From contig OU744452.1 of the NCBI GenBank assembly GCA_916610825.1, positions 4,933,543-4,997,542 of the forward strand: a stretch of DNA of 64,000 nucleotides, given 5' to 3'. Numbering within the stretch: the first letter of the stretch is position 1; every line of letters starts with the position of its first letter. A program made the position numbers and the translations under genes. Positions 35,401 to 50,400 of the stretch are shown here, piece after piece. This DNA is from Haliclystus octoradiatus. Its lineage: Eukaryota; Cnidaria; Staurozoa; Stauromedusae; Haliclystidae. The notes beneath the pieces are model-generated. The model was not told where the DNA came from and searched no databases. It was given only the letters and a program-made list of their open reading frames with translations.

Positions 35401-38400
35401 CCCACGAAAAATGTTCATGAAGTGTTCATGAACTCATGGATTGTTTTGCAGTGGAGTCCGAGGGCCACAGGCCTACCTTTTCCTTCAAATAATATTCAAA
35501 AAGATATGCTGAACAATTTAGTCAAATGCCAGACATTAAAATGATTTGTAAATTCATCACTGCGGAGCTCCACAATAAGCTTCTTCAGAGCTTTTCTGTG
35601 GTACTGTCTTATATTTCCCAAGGAAAAGCAGTGAGATAGAATCTATATATGTTTTCAAGTAAAATGAATGCTGTTTTTCCCCCGGAGAACAATGGATTTA
35701 AGATTTTAACCTTTACGATAATCAAATCAACAATTTTTGAGAAATCTGTGAAGGGACATAATTTCGCCACTGGGAAATAATTGTGCTGCTAACAATGAAC
35801 TTGTTTCAGTAAATAACTGATATCTTTAAAGTGGCAAAAATGGTCGGTGGGCTCTACGTGCTTAGAGTCATCAAGCTATCATGCTATCAAGCTATCATGC
35901 TATTATGCAAAAATGTGGTACTGCTATGCGCAGATGTTTTTCCTTTTAAGTATCCAAAATACACTTATACAAGTATTTTAGTTTTATGAGTGAATTTGCT
36001 TGGTGCAAAGATTTCTACATTAATGCAGCCAGCTTACCACATTTTCTCCTTTTTTTGTTGGCCAATGTTTGTTTATCTCAATATCAGTTGCAGGATTCAA
36101 GTACCAAGGAACAAGCATAGTGAAGGCACAACTACCAAACATTTCCTCTTGGTTTCCAAGGTCAATGATAAGGTGGAAGCGGCACAGAATTTCAATCAGA
36201 AAATGAAATGCATCATTATTTCCTGTGACATATTCAATGTCATGCCAAATACACCTACAAGAAAACAATCATTTGAATTTGAGATTATTTTTATTTACAA
36301 CAATCATGAGACACACTTTACTCTGTGTGTCTTAGGGACATTCCAAGAAAAAGTAACACTTCTGAGTGGGAGAGTTTCATAATATCTTGATGTCATTTTT
36401 AATTTATGTAAATTGATACAATGCTTGAAGTTAGTGAGATGCCATGCTTTTGTGTTTAGATAGCTGGTTTTGTCACACTGAGGCTCTGCAAGAACATTAT
36501 TTTCTGGTTTTCCCTCCCACCCTTGTCTCATGAAGAGAACGGTATGTAAATTAAAAGGCTAGGAATTCCACTGAATTGTGTGACTGGAGCTGGTTGGGTG
36601 TCATGTCTGGCTTTGAACTGGTGGTGTTTTGCACTTAACTTAGTTGCCAACTAACATCAAACAAGCACCTAGCTCAACTACATGGTAATATTAAGGTGGA
36701 TGGTTTGACTTACTTTAATTCATATTCTCAAGTATTTATAGAGTCTATAGCCTAAAATTTTGTGTGATAATTTGGAATCAATTGCTAAATCAAAACATAG
36801 AATTAGGACATCTACTAGTGCGGAGAACTGTTTACGAACTCCGAGTGAATGCTATAAAATAGATTGCATGTATTTAAATAATGATAAATACCATCAAACA
36901 CAGCTCACATGACTTCAGCTTGAGAAGTATGTGATCAAAAAGTTAAACAGGTTTCTAAAACATGACATCATATTCAAACGTAATTGTAAACTGATTGGTT
37001 TAGTTAATGTGTTTTGAAATTCTAGTATAAACATTTTTTCGAAATTGTTTGATAATATGATGTCTATATTCTGAAGTTTGTTTTATTTTAGAAAAGGATT
37101 ACCACACCCTTGCTAATGATTGTATTCCTATTTACTATATTTACTACACACAGAAAAGTAAGAAGACACTGAGGAAGTATTGAAAGCACTCTGATCTCAA
37201 GCTCAAGCCTTTAATACTTCATTTGTGTTTTCCAACATTCCTTGTGTACATTAGTGAATATGATAACAAGCACGGCAAGTGTGTGGTAACCCTTTAATCT
37301 ATTCAGAGAGAATATGACCAACTCTTGTGAAATATTGATTGAATCCCACTCATGACTCCTGAGACCGACTCATGATCATTTTGTGTTGTACAGCAACTCC
37401 TTCATCATCAAATCACTTACATTTTACAAAAAGGCGGAAAACTACACAATTTGCTCACAATAAATAAAAGCAGCAGGGTGCTGTACAACAAAATGTTCTC
37501 ATAAGTAGTAGAAATAGCAATAAACTTTACTCAAAAGAAGATATGTAATTAAAGGTCATTTGAATGTGTGGTTTGGTACACAGTGTACCCTTGTTAATAT
37601 CCCTCCTTAGCCAAAATTGTGATAATAAATAAATAATTAGGGGTGAGACGATTGTTCTGAAAACAATCGGTGTTGCCGATCATCGGCACTAGAGATGCAC
37701 CGAATCTTCTGTTGGCCGGAAAATGTTCTGTGATTCCGGCAATTTTACTGAATCACCGAATCAGCCGGAACCATTTCCTTAGATTCGGCCAATTTGGTGG
37801 TTCGGCCAATATACATTCTAGCATTACAATAAGACAGATAATTGAAAAATAAACAACTTAATCAAAGAAGTACATCTTCTATTATTAAATAACCCACATC
37901 GTCACATGTTTTTACACCTCCGAGATTGATGTTAATGAAAGAAAACTTATCGAATCTCGAAACGATCCACTACCAAAAAGCGCCATTTTGGATTTGTCAC
38001 ACCATTATTGTCACATGTTTCATGGTCACGCGTGTTCTACGAAAAGATTTCAACCAGAAACTTTAGATTTAGCGAAGGATATTGCGTTTTAAACTTTGAT
38101 TTAAAGTTTTCCTTTATTACTGTATTTGGGAGATAATATTTGTATAGAATTATAATATTTGTATATAATTATAATAATTTACAGAAGTATTATAGTTCGC
38201 ATGAAATTAAATACTATAGAATTGTGAAGAGTTTTACAACAAAGAGAAATCCTTCTAAGCAATAAAAAACAATTGTAACTTTATGTCAACGCTATGTCCC
38301 TATTTTATTACACATCTATTTATGCTATGGTCTATGGACAGTCTAAGACCTATTATAAAGTACTTGAAACTTGTACATGTTTGGTGTAAAATAGCAGGAC

Positions 38401-41400
38401 AATACAAATGTTTAATTGTATTTAATATGAATATGAATATCAGTCAGTAGGCCTACGAAAAGCAAAACATGTTGAAAACATGTTGTTGATAATGATGGCT
38501 TCATAAATGGAATAAATGACATCCAGGCTATCCAATTTAACATGAATTTCCGTACTGTAAAGTTCTAAATGGCGTGTTGTGGTTTGTGAAATTTTAAAGT
38601 GGGAATAAACCCCCAGACTATCTTTACATATGTGATAGAACCCGACGTGAAAATAACAATGGTGTAATTTTTTTTCGATCTGGAAATTATTTCTTGGTGA
38701 AAAATGCCTTCAAAGTGGTGTTTTGACCCAAATGTTGCTGAGAAAAAAAAGGGATTGGATCTAGCTTTATGACGACAAAGTCACAAGTTGCGCGGTTTGT
38801 CTAACAGACTTAAGAGTAGGCTGATCACGCAACGTTATCTTTGAGGTAACCTAGCTCCGAGAAGTCTCACAAAAAAATTTCTGACAAGGCTGAGCCATGA
38901 ACAAACATATAAACTCGCGAATTACGTAAAAAAGATGCAATTTGTGATTTCAGGAGCAGAATAAAATCTATTGAAACGCTCAGTCGAAATAATTTCTCGT
39001 AGCGTCATTAAGCGCAATGAATCTGATATAGATTGCGGATTAACACAAATGTCAGGCGGTGCGACTGTTCCTTTGTGACTAGTCTAGTGACACATATTAA
39101 TTACGTACTCTGTGTGACCGCAGTACTACTCAATTCTTAATTAGTAGACAAGTGCCCTTCAAAATAGCTTTATCCTACGCTATATAAAGTTATATTTAAC
39201 TACTTTTATAACTCTATCTGCAAGTTGTTATATTGAGTAAATATTTCTACAAGATTCTACCTTTTCATGATCTAAATGTGAATCTAAACTAACTCGATTT
39301 GCACAGGCATGCACAGACGACTTTTCTTCGAGATAGTTGGTACTGCAAAGTATTAATTGTACTTTTTCGGATTTATTTAAGTATTACTAAATTATTAAAT
39401 AGACATTTTTCAATTATCATTTCAAAGTTTAAGTTTAAAATTGATGTTTGTCTAGTAATTCCTTACCATGTAATCGTATAGTTTATACGACTGTAGATAT
39501 ATATATTATACTCAATAGTCTAGCAAATTGTTCATCATTCATTCACCAAGCATTCAATATTATAAAACCATTGAAAATTCTTCAGTACATAAAATTCTAT
39601 AAAATATCGGAAAATAGAACAAACCCGATATAGGACTCAAATTTACTCATTATTCAAATTTACAGCTGTATACTAGAACTGCAGTAATGCAGATTCTATC
39701 ATTTTTCGGTTTTGCGGTATATCTGTATTTATTATCCTCTCTATCAATGTTATCTGATTAACAAAATTAGGGTTTTGCAATGTGAAGTCTCGTTCTTGAT
39801 TATATATACGCCACCAAGTTTTTTACAAGTCTAGTATATATTCATTCCTTCAGCTAGAAAGTAGAAGATGTTAGCATCATGTTGTCACAATCTGTAGTTT
39901 ACAGGATGCGGTAATACAGTGCAGAAGCTACTTTGCACAAATACCTTTCTACAGAGACGATAAATCAGATGGACAGATTTCGTTTCTGTGAAAAGAGGAC
40001 TACAAAACCAACGGTTATAGTGTTCTTATAGCGTTTCCCACCATACATTATGATTTTTACCCTCGAAAGAAATTACTCCGTTTTCAGTTCAGACATATGC
40101 TTGCAACAATAAATTCTACTTATCTAGCTATTGTGGTCACCAGAGAATCTTTTGACATGTGTTAAATATGTGTGAGAATGAAATGACAAAATATAATCTG
40201 TATAACGCGCGCTACGAACAAAACATTTTCTTATTTTTATTTTCTTCAAATTCGTGAACTTTAAAATCATTAAATCATCTGGAATTTTGCTGCTCTTGAG
40301 TTTATATGTTCTTCCTTACCTCAGTTTTGTGGGAGAGAAAAATAGATTGCCGTTACAGAGATACACCATCTCAAACGTAACATTGCGTGATTAATCCGAC
40401 CTAAAGTCTATTAGAAAAACCGCACGACTTGTGACCTTGTCGTCATAAAGCTAGATCCAATCCCTATTTTTTCCTCAGCGACATTTGGGTCAAAACACCA
40501 CTTTGAAGGCATTTTTCACCAAGAAATAATATCCAGATCGAAAAAAAAATTACGCCATTGTTTTTTTCAAGTCGGGTTCTACTACACATGTAAAGATAGT
40601 CTGGGGGTTTATTCCCACTTTAAACAACAGTAAACAAGCTCATCTAGTCAACACAAAATTTCCTAAAAATGTTTAAAGTTCCGCAGAATATTCGGCCGGA
40701 ATTCCGGCAAACTTGACATAACCGTCTGGATCCGGCATGTGGCCGGAACATGGGTACGGTGCATCCCTAATCGGCACCAATTTCTAGTAATCGCACAATA
40801 ATTGGAATCCATAAATCAACCACTTTGTCAATCCCCTTGCGAAAAAAAGTTCATGAGTTCATGAACGTGAAATTGCCCAAAAGTTCATGAACTGTTCATG
40901 AACCCGCAAACAAATGTTCATGAACTGTTTATGAAGTTCATGAACTGTGCATGAACTCATGGATTTTTTTCGCAGGGATCCTTTCACTGATTGTTTTTAG
41001 ACATTTTGTTTATTTGAAAATTCATTAATTTGATGTTTTGATATCTTACTTAAAAAGTTGATATCACCCAGTACAGTTGCTCTATTTTGTTTACATCGTT
41101 TTGTAATTCAAAACCTATTCCAAACGTTTGAATGATTCGTCATGCCACTTGACACCTTCTGTTGTTATAAAGTGAAAAAGGTTAACACATGATCATTGAT
41201 GAATAAATCACGTGAGCACGGTTGAAACTTGAATGAATAAGTTTGATAAGTAAGAAAAAATGGTCGTTGGATTTTAATTTGTAGGATACAGTTTTGAAAA
41301 TAGTTAAGTAGTTTGATGTTTGAAGAATGTTTGTACAGATATTTTAGTTTTATTATTTTGAATGAAGCACCAGACATGATCCCAGGGAAAATTATTTCAG

Positions 41401-44400
41401 CTGAAAGGGGCGGGTCAGGGTGCCGACAGTCATCCTCAGCTAGGGGGTGATGGGGCATGCTCCCTTGGCAATTTTTTCACATATTTACATTCAAATATTA
41501 GTTCTAGTGCATTTTGAGGAATTAATTCTATTTAAAATCACTTACAAATGATGTCTATACTTTTCTTTATACATTAGATAATTATTTGACATGCAGTACC
41601 TACTGTATGACTTGCAGGATTAAATAATTGTATATAGTCTGTTGGGATAGTGGCAAGTAGATCATTTCGAGGGGAAAGGAACCTATCGAGGTTGATACGC
41701 ATGTTGAATGTATAATAGATTTTTCATGCAGTATATTGCAAGCTTAGTTCAAAATGATTCTGTCTTAATTTCTTGGATAGAACGCTAGCATATTATTTAT
41801 GTGATATCATTAATTAGCCTTATTAACCATGGGGGTGTTAAGCATATGTGATTCATGCTCATTCATAAAACCTGACCATGGTTCAGTCTCAAATGAACAA
41901 GCTTGACAAAAAGAATAAACACGCAAACGTAAATTAGAATCATAACAAAATTTCAAGTAGATCATGAAAACTTATTATTGATAAGCAACTCCATGAGATG
42001 GAAAGTTTCTTCATTTAAAAATAACATGTAATCTTATTATATGGAAATATCTGTCTTCGTAGATCTTTTGATTTTTTGAAAATTGAATTGTTAGTTGATA
42101 GGTCAGAGTTGCGTTAATGGAACTCAAAGACAAAGACATAGATACACGAGTAAATGGTCATCTTTGGCAACCAGCAGACCTTATAACAACATATCAAAAA
42201 ATGTCACCTATGTTTTGTACAATATATTTGATAACACCGTATCATTTAAAAAAACTTATTTATTATGTCTGTAGCGATAATAGTCACTATAATGTAGTTA
42301 AAAATTTAAAGATGAGACGGTAGATAGAGCTCATCAGACGGTTTTATCCATATTTTATATTCATATCAATATGAATAAAAGCCATTTGACGAGTATCGGT
42401 AATCAAAATGAGCAAAACGCTCGTTTGACAGTGATACAAATTTAACAAGATAAATATAAGTAGCTATAAATACTTACAGAAGTAAATATAGTTATGTATA
42501 TATGTTAAAATATGATAATGATAGATATACTAAGTATTTTTATTTTATTTTATTTTATTTTGGAATTCTAAATTAATTCTCATCAAACATAGCTGAAATA
42601 AAACTAATATCTGTGGATAGGTCCATGATTTATTTTTTGAAAAAAAACTTCAGATTTGATTGAACTTTGCTTTTTTTTGGTTGAGGTTCTCTCAAAGCCT
42701 CTATTTCAGTATGGAATAGGGAAGAAGAATTTTCAGCAATAACATTTTGATGATGCGACAATGACTCCTCTTCAGAAAATTGTAAGTTCTGCTTCTGAGC
42801 ATTTTTTTCTAACTCCGCAGACATGAGCTGCACATCTTTACGAGTCATGGATGGCTTGGAATTTATGTCAAGCTTTCTTTTCTTTACTTTGAGAACAGCA
42901 ATGTTAATTTTTCTTTCATTTTCATAACTTTTTTTTGAATTCCGGATTTTGGTAACAACGTTCCTTACGACAGGAGAAGTAAATTTGTCTTTTCTATGAA
43001 ACTTTTGAATGGCCTTCGAAGAGGACGTTTGACAGGCTACAGCATTCAAGTGATATTTGACATTCTGAATCGCAGAGTATGTTGCAACGTTCATACGACC
43101 AGATTTTTTGTCAATAATATCAGTCATGACACTGAAGCTACTTTCCACCCTTGGACCATGGAAAATAGTCAACAGTGCCAAACTCATTTTTCCTAAACAA
43201 GGGTACGATAGACTGACACTTCCCCACCATTTGTCAGCTCTACAATGTTTCCCCTTGTCATCTACAGCCTGAGGCAATGTAGAATCTACCATTATTCTCC
43301 TTATTTCCATGCTGTAGCTGTTTTCTTCTTCTTCGGATAAAACATTGCGCACCAAATCTGGCAGACGTAACAGAGCACTTAAAACAACAGCTTTTTTTGA
43401 ACATATTGCAACAGGATCAATTGCAGAAACAGCCTTTAAAAAATCATTGTCCAATGGAAGTTTTTTTAGCAGATAATTAGCGCATGTTGAATAAGCCACT
43501 TTGGTTTTATCTATAAAATCAGCAACAATAGTATCTTTTCTTTTTGATTGCCTAATTATTTTTGATCCAACTGCACCAACAAAGACAGCCGCATTTGGTA
43601 GATGATTAACAGGCAGCTCGAAATCGATTTTTTTTAGCTTCTTAATAGTGGAATTATTGTTAATGATTTCTGGCTTAATAAAGTTGATGATAAATTCTTT
43701 GAAGACTTTTGTTTGCTCGTCATGCAGTCTGAATACTGCAGGCTCTTCTTGTTGAAAGATTTTGACATAAATTTTCATATTACACAAAGCTGAGGAGTAT
43801 AAACTCAAATATAATCTTGTCTTCTTTCTGGTATAAAATAATTTTTTAAAGATTCTTTCTTTCCTATCTTTTCCTTCATCAGTTAATTTTTTATTTTTTA
43901 AAATTTTGTGAAGAGACGTAATTTCTTGTTGTGAATCCTCTGATACACTGCGTGATGTATATATAGCAGCTAGACGTGCTTTATACAGGATTTTATCGTC
44001 AGCACATAAAAATCCAAAGTAAAATACCATATAAGCATGGAATAAGTGAACGGTGCTGACTGCTACATCATACACGGTAAGCCATCTAGTTGGAACGTAC
44101 ATTTCAGGACGGCGGTATGTTACACCAAGTAAGAGACACATGTTCTGAAAGATAACTAACATATCTTCAGAATATTTCAAATCATTATACAAATCTCTAA
44201 ATAGCTGTTCCAAGTATTGTTCAAAAGGTTTTGTGAACTTTTTAGTGGCATTGTGTATGTGATGACAAGAATCACCGTCTATGTCCAGCATGGAAGGGGC
44301 AAGTTTTTCCCTGATTTGCACCTCTACCCCATTCTTTGGCCCTCTCATAACTGCACATGAGTCCATTAACATAGCCATCACATTCGACCAAGGTAATTTT

Positions 44401-47400
44401 TTGGATTGAAACATGCTTGATAGCTGATTAACAATGGATTCTGAGGTTACAGTAGGAACATTTACAGAATCTAGATGCTCCACAACAATTTCATTCCTTT
44501 CCGGGCAATAATAGGATACAAGGACAGTCAAAATTTTATGCAGATTTGAGCTTGTTGCTTCGTCGATGTTCAAAGAGAAAAATCCAGCTTGTAATTTTTC
44601 ACACAACTCCTCATTGAATGCAACAGATAGACCATATCTCATTTTATACGAACTAGTTGTTCTTGCTAGTTTAATCTTTGAAATAGCCTTGGAATCAGTA
44701 GACATTTCACTAGCTAAATCGACAATTTTCTCCGCCATTGAAAAAGAAAGACTATGTTCCGCCACAAATGCAAGCACCATTCCTTCCATGTTACTCACAC
44801 GATCACTAAGAGGAACATTTGAATTTGTAGGCAAAGGCTGATCAGGAATATCATTGGAAACATACATTGGATGAAGACCATAATTATGATGAACTGTAGA
44901 CATTGAGGTTCCAGGTAGACTAAAGTTAGTTAACTTAAGTATATATTTCTCCACATGAACCTTTGTAACAACATGATCTGTAAATGATTTCAAAGAAAAG
45001 ACACATTTTTGTCTATTTTAAGTGTGTGCTTGATTGAAAATGACTGTTACGCCTACCTGTCAAGGCAATTACTCCGCGAGAAGCATAGTTAATCTTTTTA
45101 TTACAAAGCCAGCATAATGCTTTTCCAGGTTCTTTGATCTGATGGATATCGAAAATTGTGAGTACAAGTGAATGACTTTCATATATTTTAAATTTGAATT
45201 GTGAAATATATATAATAGTGGTAATTACAATTAAAATAATGCATTAATAAATAAGAATAGTTTCGTTTAGGATAAACACATCTGTAATCAGTATTGATTG
45301 AGCTTGCTTAATCAATAGCTTAGTCCGGTATTATAGTTACTAGTAGGCTATGCTATCCACACTAGTGATATTCAAAAATGATTGCACCCCTCTCAAAGAC
45401 TTGGTACTGTGCATGTTGCCAGTAATGTGGATTATTTGCTATTTCAAAATATATTGTATTACTTATAAAAAGCGCAGAAGATCAAAAAAAAAATGATCCA
45501 ATAAATGGGTTGAAACATGAGTAATAATATTTTCAAAGTTTATTTGATTTTGATGATATAAAATGCCCACAAAATATCTGGCATTAGTCTTCCACAAACA
45601 GAGAAGCAAAATCAACAGATAATAGTTTAATGATTTTTTTATTAAAAAAATTAATACATCAGCGATATGACTAGGCTTTAATTTCTTGATTAAATAAATC
45701 CACAGCTTATTGTATATAACAAGAGACAAGAGAATCTAGTAAAATATGTATTCAATTGTACTTCCAACAGATTGAGCCTGATTAATAGGCCAGGTGTTTG
45801 TAAATTTGGGAAATAATGTAGCAGTGGGTCTAGTAGGATCTCAGATTCTCAGTAGTAACTGGTATTGCGGTCCATGTACGGTGTACCCACCTTCCTAATA
45901 ACTGCACTCAGGTTATATGACAGAGTTGGGGATCCATTCCACGAAAAAGATGGGAGTATATCTTTTACATTGAACTCAACTTTTTTTTCCACCCATGACC
46001 AGTTCCAACGATTTTTTATTCCATTGTCAAGCTGTACAGAATCATCACGCTGAACGATCATATCAGACGCCATTTTTTTTTCCCGCGAAAACTCCAGAGG
46101 GAGATTTCTAGGAGATTTTGAGTTTTGAATAAGAGGCAACAAATTCCAAAATGGCTGCATGCAACTGATTTTCGAATATTCGTGTTGGTGCTTAGTACAT
46201 AGAGACTGGAGTGTTGGAATTAATATATATTTAAGAGAAGATTTAATTGTGGAAAGTTGATTATTGTAAACTTCTTTAATTAAAAAATAAAAATATATCA
46301 GAATATTCATTCTGAAAAATATTATTTCCGCGGAAATCCGCGAAAACGCGGAGAAGGATCATGTCTGTGAAGCACTCTTAAAGCTGGAAAGATACACAAA
46401 TGATTTGCGAGAAAATGTCTCTTCGTTGTGTGGACAGGCGAATTTCTGCTATCATTAAATTTAAAAATTTAACCAATTTCAATTTGCTTTGTTCAGCTAA
46501 TTGCAGATTTGGCATTTGCATATACAGTATACTGTTATTTTGTATTATACATTCATGATCTACGACTATGTGTTATCTCCTGCTCTTTTGTTTTGATTTG
46601 TTTGGATGGGAAACAATCGGCAAAAAGCGATTAATCGACCGATTGTTATGACTAACCGGCATCGAACATTGTTAAATTTGATTATCGTCTCATCACTAAA
46701 ATAATAATAACTAGACTGTGAGTGAAAAACCCCTTCTGATTTCGAAGCTAGATCCATATATTGCGTTTGTGATCTAAACTGGGTTTTACTGTCTTTGCTG
46801 CGTTTTCAATTTTAAGAGCTCGTAATTGAACAATGGCAATGCTGTGGTAATTCCATATTTATTGGCGTTACTGCTGGAGATATTATTTACATGTTTGGTT
46901 TGTTGAGACGCGAAATTGTGAAGAAAATTTTTGGATCAACGAAAATCTTTTCTTGAACCCTGATTGTGATATTAGCAAAATTTGAAATAAAAAAAAAACA
47001 TGTTAATTCATTGGGTGTTAATTGCGTGAGCACTCAAGTGGGAAAACCCAAACTTAAAAACTTTTGACTTTGGAGGCTTATTACATATTTTCCTGGATCC
47101 GGTACATTGATCAGGAGCTGAACGTTGAAAACATCATTCCGAAAGCAGATTGCCATTTGGTTCAGCTGTTTTTTTATTTAGAGACTATTAAAGTAAAATG
47201 TTTAGTGATTTTTCCGGTGTAAACCCTCTTGTGGAAAATAAGGGCAATTCCATGAAAATGCCCCTCCAAACTTGAAAATTAAAATTCGTTTTCCAGCCAA
47301 TTCAATTATGCAGATGTATTCTTTATTACTTCAAATACATGAATATAAAAAAAAACTTATATATTTGAATATTTTTGGGAATGAAATTTGGTTTTTAAGA

Positions 47401-50400
47401 TCAGCGCGTCGAAAAATAATTACAAAAAACGCGCCATTGGCGAGGAGAATTTTTCTTTATGACTGCGTGCAGTTTAAACAATACTTTTAAAATAACACAT
47501 AAACATACGTTATAAACCAATATTAATATGTTTGTAAAACATTTCACTCGAAAAATTAAAGAATTATGAAATTATAGGCCTTTATTCAACCTCCTGAAAC
47601 TCCATCACGAAAAAAATGACGAAAGTTAATATTATGTTTCGCACGGTCATTCTTTAAAAAAATTGTTTTGTCAGTGTTTGAAGATTTGATTTTTCCGCAT
47701 GCCTGTGGCAATATTTCACGATAAAAAACAGGGCAACGACACACAAAAAGTAATTTCAATGACGAAACTCCATCACGAAAATCTGTTGTGTTTTGAAACT
47801 CATTCATTCGTATAATTTTCACGATGACGAACAACGCGCAAGAGGCAGAGCAAAAGGTGTTTAATTACAGCGGCGTCTCTGAACTACGATTTCAACAAGT
47901 CAAAACAAAACTAAACTAAACAATGGTAATGTGTTTTCGCTGCAAACTTTGACTATTATTTAGTTCATTTTCCACTTGAAATTATATATGATATCTTCCA
48001 TTTCTCTTGCTTGTTTACTATTTCTATTATTTGATTTAAAATTAATCATTTACGGCATAATATTTGAATAAAAGTGTTTTTATTCACGCGGAGGTGTCAA
48101 TTTCGAAATCAAATATTCACTCGCGCTGAGCGATACACAGGGCAATGACACTTCGGATCGTTCCAATTTCAAAGTTTACATGCCAAATCAGATATTAATC
48201 AAATCAAAGTCCATTATATTGCTTCGTATTTTATTTAAAAATAGAAGAAGAAGACTACAGGAACACAACAAAAGACTATCTTAAGTTTGTAATTTAAAAC
48301 ATTCCATCAAGGCTAACAGCAATGAAACTCCATCACAAGCGAAATTCACAGAAGAAACTCCATCACGAAACGCGTGAAACTCCATCACGACGAATAATCA
48401 TTAATTTTGAATTATTTAAAAGTTTTAATCACTTTTCAATTGTTGGGACTCAATTTATATACCACAAGCTATACAATCATCGTTTATGCAGTAAAATTCC
48501 AGCCCGAACTTCACAGGAATTTGAAAAATCAAACTTACGATTGAAAAATGTAGGTAAAGGTAAGTTGCAAAAATATCGATAAATAAAAACATTTTTGATT
48601 TAGAATGATTATAATTATGTAAACATAATATATATTATATGTCTAATCATTTGAAAGTCTATCTGAAACAAGCGCTTCCACATAAATAATGCAAAAAACC
48701 TCTGTAAATTGAAACTCCATCACAATGGAATTGCCCATAAGCGGGTTCCTGTTGGAGTAAAAAGAGCGAGACATAAAATCGTACCTTTGATTGCATTTTT
48801 GAGGGGGAAATGCTTGTGCAAAGTAAAAATACAAGAAGATCATGTACTAATAGAAAATATTTCTCCACCAAAAGAAGCAATCTCCCAATATCCGGGATAT
48901 CCCCTGCGAAAAATATCCATGAGTTCATGAAGAGTTCATGAACTTCATGAACAGTTCATGCACAGTTCATGAACAATTCATGAACTTCATAAACAGTTAA
49001 TGAACATTTTTTTGTTGGTTCATGAACAGTTCATGAACAGTCTCAAACAGTTCATGAACACTTCATGAACCGGATCATGAACTGGTTCATGAACGTGAGA
49101 TTGCCAAAAAGTTCATGAACAGTTCATGAACTTTTGGAAAATTTCAACTTTTTGTCGCAGGGGAAATTACACTTCAAGCTGGTCTTAATATTAACAAATT
49201 ATAAATATTAACAGGTTTGAACCGATTAATGAAATACCTCAGAAGCTGTGTGTTAAGTCTAGCATTCCCAAGAAAATCATCTGTATATTGTTTGAATTCT
49301 TCAACAGATAGATGTAATAAATCAATATATTCATCTTTGAAAACAAGTTTCTTATCCATATTATGACAAAATAATCTCTTTAGAACATCAATAAACCAAA
49401 CCGGATCCAAAAATATAAATTGATCGAGTTCATTACCATAGCTAAAGTATAAAACAGAGCCAGTTGTATCAAAATAATGTAATGCAGACACAACAATCTC
49501 CTTGCTGATTTCAAATTTCAGTTGTACTGCTACGATGAACTCTTCTAGCTTTATGACGGGTGTGATATTTCTTTGATCTACACAGTATTCTTCCAATTCA
49601 GGATAAATAGATGGGACCTCTCGACCAACCAACGGCATCAACTTTGCATTTATTAGAACTCCGATGATCTCATTTCTCAAGTCACCAATACCCTCAAGGT
49701 CACCCTTTGATGAAATTGGAATCATTTTGATTGTGTCGTCGCTTGACGAATCAGAATACTTGTACACCTAAAAGAAATGTAGAGATTCAAATAACAACAA
49801 CTTTTATTTAACAGTTAACTATGTATTAACAGTCAGCTATGAGAGCTGGATAAATTGACCACTATACACAGGTGACCTATACATACAGGGTTGATTGATA
49901 TATATACCAAGAATGACCATTATAGAAAGGTGGTTGCTGTATTGAGGTGACCGTTATAAAAAGTTTGGCACAAATATGTTATAGACTTTGTCTTGTCTTT
50001 AGTGAATAAACAATCCAACCCTCAAAGGGAAAATGTTACTCTTTAAGTAAGTGTAAGAAAATATCCTTTGGAAAATTTCTTGTAAATAATTAGGAGTTCA
50101 CCTGAAAAAACAGTCCAGGAGTTCATGAACAGTTCATGAACGTTAAACGGCCCAATTTTCATTAACTGTTTATGAACAGTTTGTAAACCTTCACGGACAG
50201 TTCATAAAAATTTGGAGCAATATGACGTTCATGAACTGTTCATGAATTCCTGAACCGTTTTTCGCAGGGATTGGAAAATTCTAACGTTCCCCTATTAGAA
50301 AAACCTTTTCTCCCTCCTTCTGTTTTCCCTGATTACTTCTGCTAGTTTAACTCAGGTAGTACAGCAACCAGTCTTCGGATATGATGGCCTGTGATTTAAA

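Larger units (their letters stand above)
37638..46698 (-). mobile_element. hAT DNA transposon, about 9 kb including nested insertions
   Basis: The left end TAGGGGTGAGACGATTG is mirrored by the right end ...ATCGTCTCATCACTA, and both sides carry subterminal AATCGG words. The flanks TAAATAAT and AAAATAAT agree at seven of eight positions, but they are low in complexity. The minus-strand transposase gene (42,630-45,138) lies inside, so this would be the autonomous element. A second hAT element and a GTTCATGAAC MITE have inserted in its left part. It sits in the intron between exons C and D of the Roc-COR gene. Confidence 0.65.

Noticed and set aside
35990..36382. Plus-strand 130-codon frame
   Set aside because: Antisense shadow of exon D of the Roc-COR gene, whose minus frame has splice sites and COR motifs.
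44566..44841. Plus-strand frames over the transposase (also 42,996-43,196)
   Set aside because: Shadows of the long minus-strand hAT frame.
45849..46310. Minus-strand 153-codon frame inside the hAT
   Set aside because: No motif recognised, AT-biased composition, no splice or start support. It could be an accessory frame but I cannot support it.
47595..48727. CRISPR-like array
   Set aside because: Spacing is irregular (20 to 560 bases), repeats are short, and the host is an animal.
48901..49163. Array of hormone- or p53-like palindromic response elements (GTTCATGAAC)
   Set aside because: The words are the interior of a mobile element with TIRs, repeated at five loci.
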